This document shows, piece by piece, positions 36,003 to 46,786 of a DNA stretch of 64,000 bases. The position numbers and the translations under genes were made by a program. Position 1 is the first letter of the stretch. Each line of letters begins with the position of its first letter. Below the pieces are notes generated by a model. The model was given only the letters and a program-made list of their open reading frames with translations, was not told the origin of the DNA and made no database searches. Origin of the DNA: Echinarachnius parma (Eukaryota; Echinodermata; Echinoidea; Clypeasteroida; Echinarachniidae); the NCBI GenBank assembly GCA_037951105.1, contig JBAMJV010001398.1:124001-188000 (forward strand), in the 5' to 3' direction.

Positions 36003-37977
36003 GTACCATGTACATACATGAGTTGGTACATGTACTTTACACAAATACAACACAGCTGATGATAAATGTTAACCATAATGAACATTGACAGTCAGACAGT
36101 TTACATGAACTTGTAATGTATGTCTAGATAATGTATGGTGGAATGTGAAGAATGCGCAGAATGTACATACCTACAATGTCTTTTGATAGATGGATGTTAG
36201 ACTGAAAGGTTCAAGTTAGCGTGGTCTACACCAATTTAGTTTGATAATAATAAATATATATGCATTTATAGCTAATAATAATCACTAGGACTTGCTATGC
36301 GCTGTACAAAAATATGATGAATGCAACAATTACATTTTAAAAATGTATACATCAAATACAATTTAGAAATGAGGTAAGCATACAATGAGGCCTATTTTGA
36401 AAAGCGATACGTCTTAAAGGCCAATGCAAATCTAGAATAGAATTTATCCTACTTAATACATCGTAATATGCTTGTTCATTTCGCATAACATTACCCCGAC
36501 TCAGATTTCTGCTTTGGAGGAAATATGTGCAAACACAATCGGGAACACCACTATTTACGGAACGCAGGAGGCCGCCATTGTTACGTCCGTGCGGACACCA
36601 CTGTGATCGATCAATGATGCATTTCTGCACTTAACTAGTTTTCACCACACCAAACCATTGTTTGAAGACTTGTAGACGCTTTGATGAGGTGCAAATCAAT
36701 CTTTTTGTTCGGACAGTCCACACAGACGTCATAATTTGCGAAGCATGTTGCATAGTTACACGAACATGGCCGCTCCCATCATCTTTTAAAAATTAGTAAA
36801 ATTTTGGAATGTTCACAGAAGGATCTCATGGGATCCATTAGGCCAAAGTTGCCAAGTCATCTATCAAATTAAATGTCTGTTCACCCTCTAAATGATAATA
36901 GTAGCCGATAGCCATAGTTTCATAGTCCTTTAAAAAATTGGTTTCCATTTCATTTTGTCTGGGACTTGATGCCTGAAACTTGACACCCAAACCCTCGGTT
37001 TTTACCTGAATCGCTAATTCCCACCCTTACTCTAATCCTACTCTAAAATTATTAAATACTCCTTGGCCTCTGAATTCTGATTTTGATTGTAGACGAAAGG
37101 GGTAGCTTGAATAGGTGAAGACCAAGTGGCATGTTGCTGCCTGAAATAGGTTGAGTGGTTACTAGGGGGCTTGGTGGTTGGATACCAAGTACCTCACGGT
37201 GGGGGGCGCATCCACTCACAAATCAAGTTACCAATCCAGTCACGGCATCCAGTCTCAATGCGGAATAGTCCAGTCCAGGACTTTGTGTAACAACGTTTTA
37301 TGGTTAATTGTACGCTTGTATTCCAAGGCTGAATGTGGCTACAAAGATTAATCTTAAGATGAATGGATTATTAATTCATTAAATGTGCAATCAATCGGTG
37401 GGCCATATATTCATCATATATGAAAAATGAATTGATCCTAAGATTAATAATGAATGTTTGTGTTATAGGTGCAGTATACACATTCAGACCTGTATTTTGT
37501 TGTTGTCCACTTGTAGATGTAAGTGGTGTAGTGGATTAATGGAGTTGATTAATGTTTGGTGGTAGTGATTGTGAAGTAGATTTACTTGGGATTGTTTGGA
37601 CCGTGGAGAAATTAAGGTTTGTCGTGGTTGTCGAGTTTTGGACGATGGTGAAATGGGTATTGATGGCTAGTTCCATATCTTCAGTAGATAACAGTAGATA
37701 ACATTGATAATAAGGAAATTGACTGTACTATCAAAATAGAGTATTACTTTACAATATGTAGCAATCTGTATATACATGTATGTTTGTACATGTATCTATC
37801 TATGTATATATTAAGCAAATAATTACCGTTGGTGAAGGTGATGGGACAAACTATCACTTCCGAGGCGATCTGGATGTAGCTATCTTTCCGAAGCGAAGCT
37901 GAAACTGTTTCATCACGTGATTAACTTTTGACCAATCGTAGAGCAAGATTCTTAGTATGTGGAATATAAATCTATAT
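36003..37977. other. About 2 kb without a supported gene; CG-richer block 36540-36790
   Basis: The CG-richer block contains GGCCGCCATTGTTACGTCCG and, 190 bp on, GAACATGGCCGCTCCCATCA. The remainder is AT-rich with no recognisable exon. Confidence 0.4.
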
Positions 37978-37992
37978 ATCTATCTATCTTTG

Positions 37993-38075
<83 letters not shown>

Positions 38076-38280
38076 TTAGCTATCTATCTGGGAAACTATG
38101 TCAGTCTGTATGTATGACTATCTGTATCTATTTCTATCTACCTTATATCTATCTGTATCTGTTCCTATCTGTTTCGCTACTACATCTATTTTTCCACCCA
38201 TCTTTCAATCAATCATTTCATCCATCCATTCATCCATCCATACATCGATCCATCCATCCTCCTAAATGTATAACCCTCTC
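37978..38280. repeat. (TCTA)n and CATC-rich microsatellites
   Basis: About 20 TCTA units fill 37990-38070, followed by degenerate TCTA and then CATCCATC-type units to about 38262. Confidence 0.9.
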
Positions 38281-39417
38281 TTTTTAATGTTTCTTTGTTC
38301 CTGTCTACACTTTCTTTCCCTCTCCCTCTCTCTCTGTTTTCCCCTTTCAAATTTTGCTCCATTGATTATTATCTATTTCGGGGTGATATTTATTACACCC
38401 AACACACTTGTATTAGTACCGTGACATGTCAATTGATCATAACTGACACTCCATTGGTGTTCATTTCAACGTGACCTGTTTCTTGTTCTTTGGGTTTTAT
38501 TAAAGATTATATGAAGAATGTTCAGGGTAATGAGCAATATTGAATGGCCTAGAATTATTATCCTGTTATTTGAATTGACCTGGAATTATTATCTTGTTAT
38601 AGTGATTGATCTAGAATAAATATAAATGTACTACAAATTGTTGGTAATGATTTTCTCTGGATTCATTATTGTAATTTGTGAAAATTATTAATATTTAATA
38701 CTATATGCCTGATTAAACATGAACGTTCTTTCAAATATGTGAATACTAAAATAAAAAGAACATGCTTGGTACATGAATACAAAATCTCAATTTTCAGTTA
38801 ATTTTGGAGGTAAACTCTAATACATATTCTTTATACATTTGTTTGTACATTTTGACATTGTGCAGAAAAGGCACAATGACATTGTTTGGTATGTTTGGTA
38901 TGCATAGAATTTCCTTGTTTGTTTCAGCCTAGTGTTAACCATGCATACAACCACAAGAATGGATATTGACAATGGCAAGTGGCATTCTTGTCAGTTTGTC
39001 AATACCATTGTTTTTTGATCCAAATAATGTAATATGTAAGGTCAAACCTGTGTAAAATGATTTGATGATTCATGTATTTTACAATGTATCTACATTCAAA
39101 CATGTGTGAAGTAACTACAGCACACAAACAATTTCTGTAGACCGGTAACCTCTATAGACAGGTTATATGACATTGTTTTTGCAGGGGATTGCAGGGGATC
39201 ACTTTGGTGGCCCACTAAGGTTGGTTGGTTGCTATAGACAGATGGCCATTATTGTAACATGCTAGGGATGTAAATTAGCCCAATACAAAAATGTGGTTGC
39301 TTACAGCTAGTATGCTCCCTGGGGAGTGGAGAAGGAGTGAAAGATTATAGTTTGGATTTAAAGTACTATGTCCAAATGACCAGGGGTTGTGTCATTGTTG
39401 TTGTCTTCATTGTCATC
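38281..39417. other. No gene; CCTGTCTATAG-type foldback at 39140-39255
   Basis: ACCGGTAACCTCTATAGACAG to TTGCTATAGACAGATGGCC resembles the foldback family. The rest is AT-rich. Confidence 0.45.
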
Positions 39418-39580
39418 ATCGTCATCATCATCCTCTTCCTCATCATCGTCATCATCACCATCATTACCATAACCACCATTACCATCGCCACCACAGCCCC
39501 AATTACCATCACCGTTGCAACAATTATTATCATGTGTATTATTATTATTATGATTATTATTATTACTTCTTTATATTTCC
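39418..39580. repeat. ATC/ACC/ATT trinucleotide microsatellite abutting an acceptor
   Basis: Degenerate CATCATCGTCATCAT, then ATTACCATC, then ATTATTATT units run up to the acceptor TTATATTTCCTTGCAG, so the polypyrimidine region of the next exon borders a length-variable repeat. Confidence 0.85.
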
Positions 39581-39586
39581 TTGCAG

Positions 39587-39726
39587 GCAATCGCTGAACG
39601 AGGATTCAGGCCAGAAGCATCGTAGACTAGACCATGTGGAGGGAAAGGCGTGTGTGATTAAGAGGCATTATCCCTTGAGTACAGCAACGATTACCACCAA
39701 ACTAGATGAGACCAATAGTGCCATAG
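39587..39726 (+). CDS. akap13/arhgef28-like: AKAP13-like linker exon (QSLNEDSGQKHRR)
   Basis: The acceptor ATATTTCCTTGCAG and donor ATAG|GTAAGA bound 140 bp: one base, 46 codons, one base. The entry phase (2) matches the exit of the 26820 exon, giving a junction codon GAG. The exit phase is 1. The peptide starts QSLNEDSGQKHRRLDHVEG and ends LDETNSAI. It is charged and has no known fold, as expected for the linker after the ankyrin-like block. It lies 12.6 kb downstream of the ankyrin-like exon, so an unseen intervening exon is possible. A decayed copy of its 3' half follows at 39930-40022. Confidence 0.65.
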
Positions 39727-39929
39727 GTAAGATCTCAAATCATAATATTTAAATCTTATTAGAGAGAAAAAGGGGTTTATAATTGTAAAATTTAATAAAG
39801 ATCATGATAATGATTGTATATTGAACAGTTTTTTTTTGGTTGTTGTTAGTTGTTGATGTTGTTGTTTTTGTTGTTATTTTTCTTGGGGGGGGGGGGGGGG
39901 GGGGGGAGGGGGGTTTGGTTGCGTGGTTA

Positions 39930-40041
39930 CATGATTAAGAGTCATTATTCCCTTTAGTACAGCAACGATTACCACCAAACTAGATGAGACCAACAGTGCC
40001 ATAGGGAAGATCTCAAATCATTTACATTGTTCCAGTCATGG
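39930..40041 (+). pseudogene. Decayed partial copy of the 39587 exon; possible poison exon
   Basis: Positions 39931-40022 repeat 39654-39743 with about 90% identity over the exon's 3' half and into its intron. A one-base insertion (CATTATTCCC versus CATTATCCC) shifts the frame, and the donor has changed from GGTAAGA to GGGAAGA. However, TTATTCCCTTTAG now resembles an acceptor at 39956-39957, and a new donor CATGG|GTAAGT lies at 40042. Together these define an 84-bp exon-like block (39958-40041). If included after 39726, it reads into TAG within nine codons. Confidence 0.6.
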
Positions 40042-40259
40042 GTAAGTTTTTGCTTCACCCAAATTTGAAATCAATGTTTAGAAAAAAAGAAAATGAGAGC
40101 AAATCAGGCAATGAACGTTATACCCAACAACAACCCAACAACTATCTGTATGTCCATGTAAAACGAATCTGTGCAATTAAAAAAAAAAATGTTACAATCG
40201 AATTTGACATAAGTTTTAAAAATGATTAGTGTATGTGCATTTTATAATTCGTGTTTGGG

Positions 40260-41860
40260 GGCGATAGTGTCAAAGAAAGTTGTACGATCTTGACTCATTT
40301 AACCTTTCCAAACCTATCTCAGCTATCACAAACGCCATTTTCACTCTTCGTATTGTTGGGCAAGAACGATAAGGGCATTAAGTCATCTTTGGGCTAAATT
40401 GAGTTATGCGATCTTGTTGATGGAAACCATATTTTCAGATATTAATTATTTATATTATTTTAGCTGAAATGTTATATTATCATTATATTATTGAAATATA
40501 AACTGAATAAATAGAGCAACATTTGCTTTGTACAGGGCTCCCAAACTTTAAAATTAAACATGATTAACTCTCGAGTGCCGAAATTGACTTAGCGCCCATC
40601 TCTTTCTCATCCCACGATACCTGGGATCATGACAAACCATATCTGGAATAATGCACAGAACATTCATGTAGGTATGATTAATGATGATGATTAAACATGA
40701 ACATCACGTATAACAATGCTCCCACAACACTACACCATATTTCATTGATGAAATTCATGGCCTTGGCTCATTCATCTTATGGGAACCTTACTTTCACTAT
40801 TAATAATTATACGTAGGATCATAACATATATATTTGGAATTATGCTCTCATTTCTGGAATAACATACCTATTTATAGACCTGGACAATTATTGATGACAT
40901 ACCACCTCTAGACAAACAGCAGATTTTCATAAAAGACGCCTGTGCTATGGTGGCCTATTTTTTGCAAGTTTAATTACGAAACCATCTATCTTTTTCCAGA
41001 AGAATCAAGTAATGTTTATGAAGCTGACGTCAAACAAGGTCATTTTCAGCCCAGACGAAGGATCTGCTGCATTCGATAGCTTGCCCATTTACTTTGACTC
41101 ATTTTGTAAAACAAGAACATCACATATTATGTAGATCCAATCACAATACACCCTATTTCATTGAAAAGCTCCATATTTATGGCAATCTTTCTGTCACTAT
41201 TAATAATCAGTTATATAGGATCAAAACAAGTATGTTTATATTTGGAATAATGTGCCAATATTTGGAATAGCGCATCCAACGTAGGTATGATTAATGATGA
41301 TCATGATTAAACAAGACTATCAACTTTATCAATGCCACCATCACCACCATAAAAAATACCCTATTTCATTGATGGGGTGTTTAATAATGTTGGCATATTT
41401 TTTGTAAGCTAAATATAACCCTCTGATTTTCCAGAACAAACGAGTCATGTTCCATGACATTGACATTAAACTAGAACATCAAATATTAAATTGCTCCAAT
41501 CACGATACATCCTATCTAAAGCTTATTGTCCCACCTCTAATGCAAACCTTCAGTATTAATAATTACTTGTAGGATCATAACAAGAATGTTTATATTTGGA
41601 ATAATGCCCCCATATTTGGAATAGAGCAACAAACCTAGATATGAATAATGGCGATTATGATAAAAACAGGACCATCATATTTGTCAATGACACATCACCA
41701 CAACAAACATCCTACTATGTTTTTTTATTAATTTTTTTTTATTGATGAGGGCCTATATACAATGTATGATGGCATATTTTTTGTAAGCTAATTACAAGAC
41801 ACTCTGTTTTTCCAGAACAAACAAGTCATGCTTATGACACTGATATATGACCCAATTATT
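40260..41860. repeat. ~400-bp degenerate tandem repeat, about four units
   Basis: Recurring phrases include TTTTCCAGAACAAACAAGTCA, ATGTTTATATTTGGAATAATG, ATGATTAATGATGATGATTA and ACACCCTATTTCATTG, near 40560, 40980, 41395 and 41780. Heavily diverged. No maintained frame. Confidence 0.65.
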
Positions 41861-41872
41861 ATGTGTACAGTG

Positions 41873-41874
<2 letters not shown>

Positions 41875-41915
<41 letters not shown>
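41875..41915. repeat. (TG)n microsatellite
   Basis: About 20 TG units, followed by shorter TG runs to 42000. Confidence 0.9.
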
Positions 41916-41916
<1 letters not shown>

Positions 41917-42000
41917 TGCTTCAGTATGTGTGAGTAGTTTGTGTTTATAATTTAGTGAGTGGGTAGATGTTCACATTTGTATTAAGTGTGTGTGTGTGTA

Positions 42001-42908
42001 TGTAGGTTAAAGTCATACATGTAAAGTGTCCAAATCCACGTAAATTACTTGGAGCTTCATCGTTTCTCTTCTACCGTGTTGTTTAGCTTATGGTAAGAGA
42101 AGAATAAAATAGGGTTTGATTTTTTCAAATGTCCCTTTAGTATGAAGATAATTATCATTGAAAATCATTATTTCTAAAGCGTTAATCAACGCAATTGAAA
42201 AAAAGTACAATTGTCTCAGCATAGAACGTCCGCATGCAGCACCCGTGAGAACATTGCGGAGATTGAACTTTGAGCCGAGCGAGTTCAAATTCCATGAATT
42301 ATGTACTACGTGTGTAAAAATACACGGATGCGAATATCTCAAACGGATCATTCATTACTACGACAACAGTATGGCAGACCATCAGTATTCGGTGATAAAA
42401 TATAAACTCAATATTCGTTTTTTTCACTAGGTAAACAGTGTTCGTTTTCTTTCAAACTTTCACAAATCTTTCAATTGTATTTTACAATGATATTGATGTA
42501 GGATTGAAGTCTCAAATGTCATTTTGTGCAATATCTGACACTTTACATGCATCACTTTAAACTTTGTATGCTGCCTGGTTGTGATTTTGATCTCGTGTGT
42601 ACTTTGCTTTTGTTTACCTTTTAGCTGTTTTCAACTTTATAGTATACTGCTTAAAACTGCGTTATATTACTTGACTGCTTCATTCTGCTTTATTATGTTT
42701 GCAACCAATATTCATATTAAAAATTGCATTTTGAAAGACCTGTATTCTATGATCGACTGTTGTCATTTTCTCTTGCTTTTTGTTCAACATCACTTGATTA
42801 CTCTAATTTGCTGCAACAAGCGTTTACATTGTTCAATTTTCTGTGCGTATCATTGGTTGTAAGACAAAGTATTTTTTCAAATTATTTATATGTGTAATAT
42901 CATTCTGT
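42001..42908. other. No gene called; CG-richer block 42215-42370
   Basis: Open frames on both strands overlap in 42088-42430. The + strand peptide (with IERPHAAPVRTLRRLNFE) is not recognised and has no splice signals in a fitting phase. The block may be a fragment of an unlisted repeat. Confidence 0.4.
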
Positions 42909-42909
42909 G

Positions 42910-43090
42910 TTCAGATGTTATGTGACATGGTGAGTTACACGGAGGCAGATTGAAGATATTAAAGCCAGAATATTATTAATACTTATTATTATGATAATTA
43001 TATGATAATTATTATAAATATTATGATTATAATTATTATAATGTTTGTTTTACATGGAGGCAGATGAAGAAGACATTCTACGCTCCACTG
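42910..43090 (+). pseudogene. Two decayed partial copies of the 43177 exon
   Basis: Copy A (42910-42956, TTCAGATGTTATGTGACATG onward) matches the 5' half of the exon, including its TTCAGATG start, but runs into TGA. Copy B (43049-43090, TTTACATGGAGGCAGATGAA onward) matches its middle and 3' part through GCTCCACTG. The two overlap in the GAGTTACATGGAGGCAGA segment and are separated by 92 bp of AT-only sequence. They look like successive partial duplications, or one copy split with a duplicated edge. Neither retains a donor. Confidence 0.65.
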
Positions 43091-43176
43091 CAATTTTCAT
43101 TTACATTTATGCATTGTTCTTTTGAAAGTATTATTTAGAAATTATTTCTAATATTTCAAATTTTATTTTGTTTCAG

Positions 43177-43299
43177 AGGATAATATTCAGATGCTGCGTG
43201 ACGTAGTGAGTTACATGGAGGCAGACGAAGAAGACAGTTCGCGGTCCACGTCGCTGGGCAAGCCTGTGGACCACAAACGATTCGGACGCATATCTCCAG
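43177..43299 (+). CDS. akap13/arhgef28-like: AKAP13-like linker exon (EDNIQMLRDVVSYMEADEED)
   Basis: The acceptor TTTTATTTTGTTTCAG is strong; the donor CCAG|GTATTT is weaker. The 123 bp hold two bases, 40 codons and one base (phase 1 to 1), and are removable without frame loss. The entry G+AG completes Glu with the previous exon. The peptide has a likely helix, DNIQMLRDVVSYMEADEED, then a Ser/basic tail RSTSLGKPVDHKRFGRISP. Third positions are GC-rich compared with the introns. The RFGRIS stretch could be a basophilic kinase site, which is inference only. Two decayed partial copies lie 90-270 bp upstream. Confidence 0.75.
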
Positions 43300-43384
43300 G
43301 TATTTTTTAACCCCATGCCTACGAGAACCTGGTGGGCTATGTACAAAGTCAGTTGGGATTTAAGAATCTTGAAGGGAACAGTAG

Positions 43385-43468
43385 GATGTTTCACTAATAC
43401 AAAAATTGATTTTAGCATCAATTTTTTAGTGATAATCGTCCTATTGGATTGATGCTGTTTTTAGTGAA
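43385..43468. repeat. Small foldback with TGTTTCACTAA ends
   Basis: GATGTTTCACTAATACAAAA pairs with GTTTTTAGTGAACCACCC. Related ends occur at 47682-47775 (GGGGTGTTTCACTAAACCC) and 49524-49853. Confidence 0.5.
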
Positions 43469-44204
43469 CCACCCCTGGGTCGAAAACTCCCCCCAAAAAC
43501 CATTTAAAACAAGTTTTTTTTCCTACCAGAATTGGAATATTAATAAAATTTGGCATAACTGCATAATACTTTATTTGTCACACAAATATATATATATATA
43601 TATATTGGAATGCTGTTTGATGGGTGTCAAGATAGTATCAATTTCCCACAAAAGTATGTTTATTGGCAGGCTGTTTGATGGTTGCCATGGTCAACAACAC
43701 TTGTTAAAAAAACATTTTGGTGACTAGCATCTTCACACCCACACCAATTTAATGTGTTTGTACATCAAGCCTTGGTAAACAAACACTTTCCGGTTCTGGT
43801 GTTTTGCAGCATTGCTCGCTAAAAATTAACCTGGAATGTGAAACAAAATGAAAGGGAACTAGCAAACAATAATAATGTTTCAATAAATTAAGAAACAGTT
43901 TTAGTTATTAAGAAATTCAGAAAAAAGGGTTTCCAGAGAATTGTTATAATTGAAGATTTCATTCTCACTCTAAACTATGTATGTGTTCATGGTGTTCATA
44001 TCTATTGTCTAGGAACTTATATGACAAAAGAACTAGTCCGTTCTTCAGACCCATGAATGTTTTTTTTTTTTCAGCAGTTATGATTATTAATTTTGAATCC
44101 AAATATGTTTGGACTTTGGAGACACATATTTGTACAGATTCTGGTAGAATAGATAAGTAATGACTTGTTTATATCAAAAGATAATTGTGGAGTGTTGGTT
44201 CCCT

Positions 44205-44586
44205 TTAAAGGGACTTAGTAACATTGTCCAAATCCTCAAAATAAAATTAGTTCTAGCAGTTCCCTCATACCTTGTTGTATTCGTATTAACAATAAAATCA
44301 TGGGACCGGCTTCGGTTTTTCAAATTTCCCTTTCGTTACAAAGATATGTACGATTGAAGTATTCAGATAAGAAAAACTCAGGTGGAGTTTTGAAACCGTG
44401 TACAAAGTGAGTGCAGTGAGTTAGTGAATATCACTTTGCATTTTCGCTCATTACTTGGCCATGCAATGTCCATTTGACTTGAAATTTTCACACAATACCC
44501 TGTGGACATATGAGAACAACAATATACATTGCATCAACCCTTCATCACTTTTTGCACATGTCAACAAAGTTACTAGATCCCTTTAA
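44205..44586 (+). mobile_element. TTAA-flanked MITE, family A (copy 2)
   Basis: TTAA at 44205-44208 and 44583-44586. Ends are AAAGGGACTTAGTAACATTG and the complement of CAACAAAGTTACTAGATCCC. The internal variable site at 44373-44391 has the inverted arms AAAACTC and GAGTTTT. Confidence 0.9.
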
Positions 44587-44980
44587 TTTTGTCCTTGAAT
44601 CCTCCCACTTACTGAGATATGACCCATTTCTGTTTGACCTTAATTGATATGTGCTTGGATGTAGTTGGTTATTATAACTTCTGCTAGAACCATGTCACGT
44701 TTACCCTCTGGGCTCATATTCAGCAAACTGCTCTAGCTTTTATATAAAAAAGATTCACTCTAAGTCTATTTTAGTTGATAGGGCTATGTAAGCGACAACA
44801 ACTTTTCTTCATCAATGATAATGACGGAGACAACGATGACGATGCTAATGATAGTAATAATACTATTACTGATCTTGTTACCATTATCATTCTAATTATA
44901 AATATTTCTTGTCCTTTATTAAAACAAATTTGCTCATTTGATTAATTTCCATTTTTGTTTTATAAAATATTTATTGTCAG
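44587..44980. other. No feature seen before the next exon
   Basis: AT-rich intron. A short ATGATAATGACGGAGACAACG trinucleotide-like stretch lies near 44815. Confidence 0.4.
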
Positions 44981-45082
44981 ATCACGGTCTGAGCGACAGC
45001 AGTTGTTCAGATGAGGATGAGGATGATGAGGATGAGTTCCACCAGCGAAGAGGAAACAGAGGAACGCTAGAAACTGTTTTAG
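44981..45082 (+). CDS. akap13/arhgef28-like: AKAP13-like acidic linker exon (SDSSCSDEDEDDEDEF)
   Basis: The acceptor AATATTTATTGTCAG and donor TTAG|GTAACA bound 102 bp: two bases, 33 codons, one base (phase 1 to 1). The G+AT junction codon gives Asp. The peptide is DHGLSDSSCSDEDEDDEDEF followed by the basic HQRRGNRGTLETVL. The acidic serine-rich run resembles CK2-type substrate sequence and is probably disordered. The GATGAGGAT coding repeat is prone to length change. It fits the same reading frame chain as its neighbours. Confidence 0.7.
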
Positions 45083-45708
45083 GTAACAATCATAATGCAC
45101 ACAGATCTCAATTCCACCGACATACACGTATTTTGTGATCTATTTTGTTTGGTCTCAGTTATCACAATCATGATTTATGTCTTATAAGAATACATTAGTT
45201 ATTTCATGATGTTTCAATATGAGTTTGAAGGTATTTTCTTTTAACTATACCTTACTGGCTATATTGGTCATGTAAATATGACATAATTGATCCATTAATA
45301 CTATTAGTTTCATCTACATGTGTACTCCATTAATTAAGTTTGTGATCTGTAATTTTTAATTACAGATTTTAACTTTTCAGAAGTTTTTTTCCCCCCTAAT
45401 GAACATTTTTCTTAATTGTTGATATTATTATTATTATTAAACAAAAATACAACTTTAATTGAGTAAAGAAGGAGAGTAATTGATATTGATTGATCGGTAG
45501 AGCAAAAATTTGCAAAAAAAACCTTTCTTGCAGCATCCTATGCTGATGATATCAAGTGCTTCAACCAATGTGGCTGAATGAAAACAGCCTGCTGCCCTCT
45601 TTTGTCAAAAGCCTTACATTTATAAGAACATCGGCAAGGAAGGATGTGTGGGACAAAACCATGTTTAAGAAAACTTCAGGATGAAATACGTATCACTTGC
45701 GTTCCTTC
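45083..45708. other. No feature seen
   Basis: AT-rich intron sequence. Confidence 0.4.
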
Positions 45709-46155
45709 TTAAAGGGTACCACCACCCAAAAATAATATTCTTATTAAAGAAAGGTAACATCTTTAGTATTCCATTCCATCAACAAGTTCAGAAAAATATG
45801 TTTCCAGAAAAAAAAATATACAATTGGAAACGCATCACCATTCTAAAGCATGCGTTCATGCGGTCTGAATTGCGAAGACTGCGATGCGTGCGGTGAATTG
45901 CAATGTGTGCAGATTGAACGAATCGCCCGGGAATCTATTGTTTACAAACGTACGCGCGAATAGCATTGGCGCACTCGCAAATGGTTGGCCCGTATGGAAC
46001 CAGAAAATAGCAGTGGTTCCGTAAGTGGTGGAAATTAATTGCTTTGTTTATGAATTACACAACCCTTTGCAAAATGTTGGGTATCTATTTGATGTCACAA
46101 AACGGTACCAAAACATATAATAATGTGTTGTTCTTTGCCTGGTGGTCCCCTTTAA
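45709..46155 (+). mobile_element. TTAA-flanked MITE, family C (copy 3)
   Basis: TTAA at 45709-45712 and 46152-46155. Ends are AAAGGGTACCACCACCC and the complement of CCTGGTGGTCCCCTTT. It shares CCCGTATGGAACCAG, GTGGTTCCGTAAGTGGTGG and CACAACCCTTTGCAAAATG with copies 1 and 2. Confidence 0.9.
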
Positions 46156-46512
46156 GTTCTCCTCTAGTAAAGATGAAGTGCAAACTCAGTGAAAACATGT
46201 CTAAAGTGCAGTGTCTGGGTGTTTAAATCACGCAGAAACAATTGATATAAACATTGTTTTGTTAGGATATCTCTATTTAATGTTAAAATTAATGTAATAC
46301 AATTGGAAAAAAATTTATAACAAAAGAATCTTTTTTTCAATTATATTTATTGTATGCATTTATTGGGTACAAGCAATAATTAAATAAGCAGTACATAAAG
46401 TAATCAGCACATAAAATCAGTACATATTTGATTTGGGTATAATCAGCACATAAAATCAGTAACATGAAATAATGCTAATTGTTCTCAATTGTTCGCAATG
46501 TTTGGCCAACAG

Positions 46513-46592
46513 AGGACAGTATACAGCACATCCAGACGATACACCACAACGTCCAGGCCCAGAGGAAAGAGAACAGGATGCTGTTATTGGAG
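46513..46592 (+). CDS. AKAP13-like exon with tandem acceptors (EDSIQHIQTIHHNVQAQRKE)
   Basis: The preferred acceptor is CCAACAG (AG at 46511-46512) and the donor is GGAG|GTGAGC. The 80 bp hold two bases and 26 codons (phase 1 to 0). The frame gives EDSIQHIQTIHHNVQAQRKE then NRMLLLE, a likely helix, with GC at about 18 of 26 third positions. A second AG two bases downstream (46513-46514) would give 46515-46592 and the other open frame (GQYTAHPDDTPQRPGPEERE), exiting in phase 1. That frame has only about 6 of 25 GC third positions. The first choice also fits the phase-0 entry of the exon at 53194, so I prefer it. Confidence 0.55.
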
Positions 46593-46628
46593 GTGAGCAA
46601 CGTCTTTTGTATCTATCTCTTTTTATAA

Positions 46629-46786
46629 TTAACCTGCTCCGTACTAGATTTTTGCCATCTCCATAGAATTGCTACAGGGCCCTCCAGGTTCCTGTAGTCA
46701 ATGGGTTAACCTGTTCCCTACTGGATTTTGCAATCCCATAGAGTTGATACAGTACTCACCAGGTTCCCATAGGCAATGGGATACTA
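46629..46786. repeat. Two head-to-tail short TTAA-ended repeats
   Basis: TTAACCTGCTCCGTACTAG to CAATGGGTTAA (46629-46709) is followed at once by a second copy to about 46783. They share one TTAA and belong to the family also seen at 10762-10837. Confidence 0.65.

Noticed and set aside
42088..42430. Overlapping 87- and 90-codon frames on opposite strands
   Set aside because: Opposite-strand overlap, no splice signals in a fitting phase, no recognised motif.
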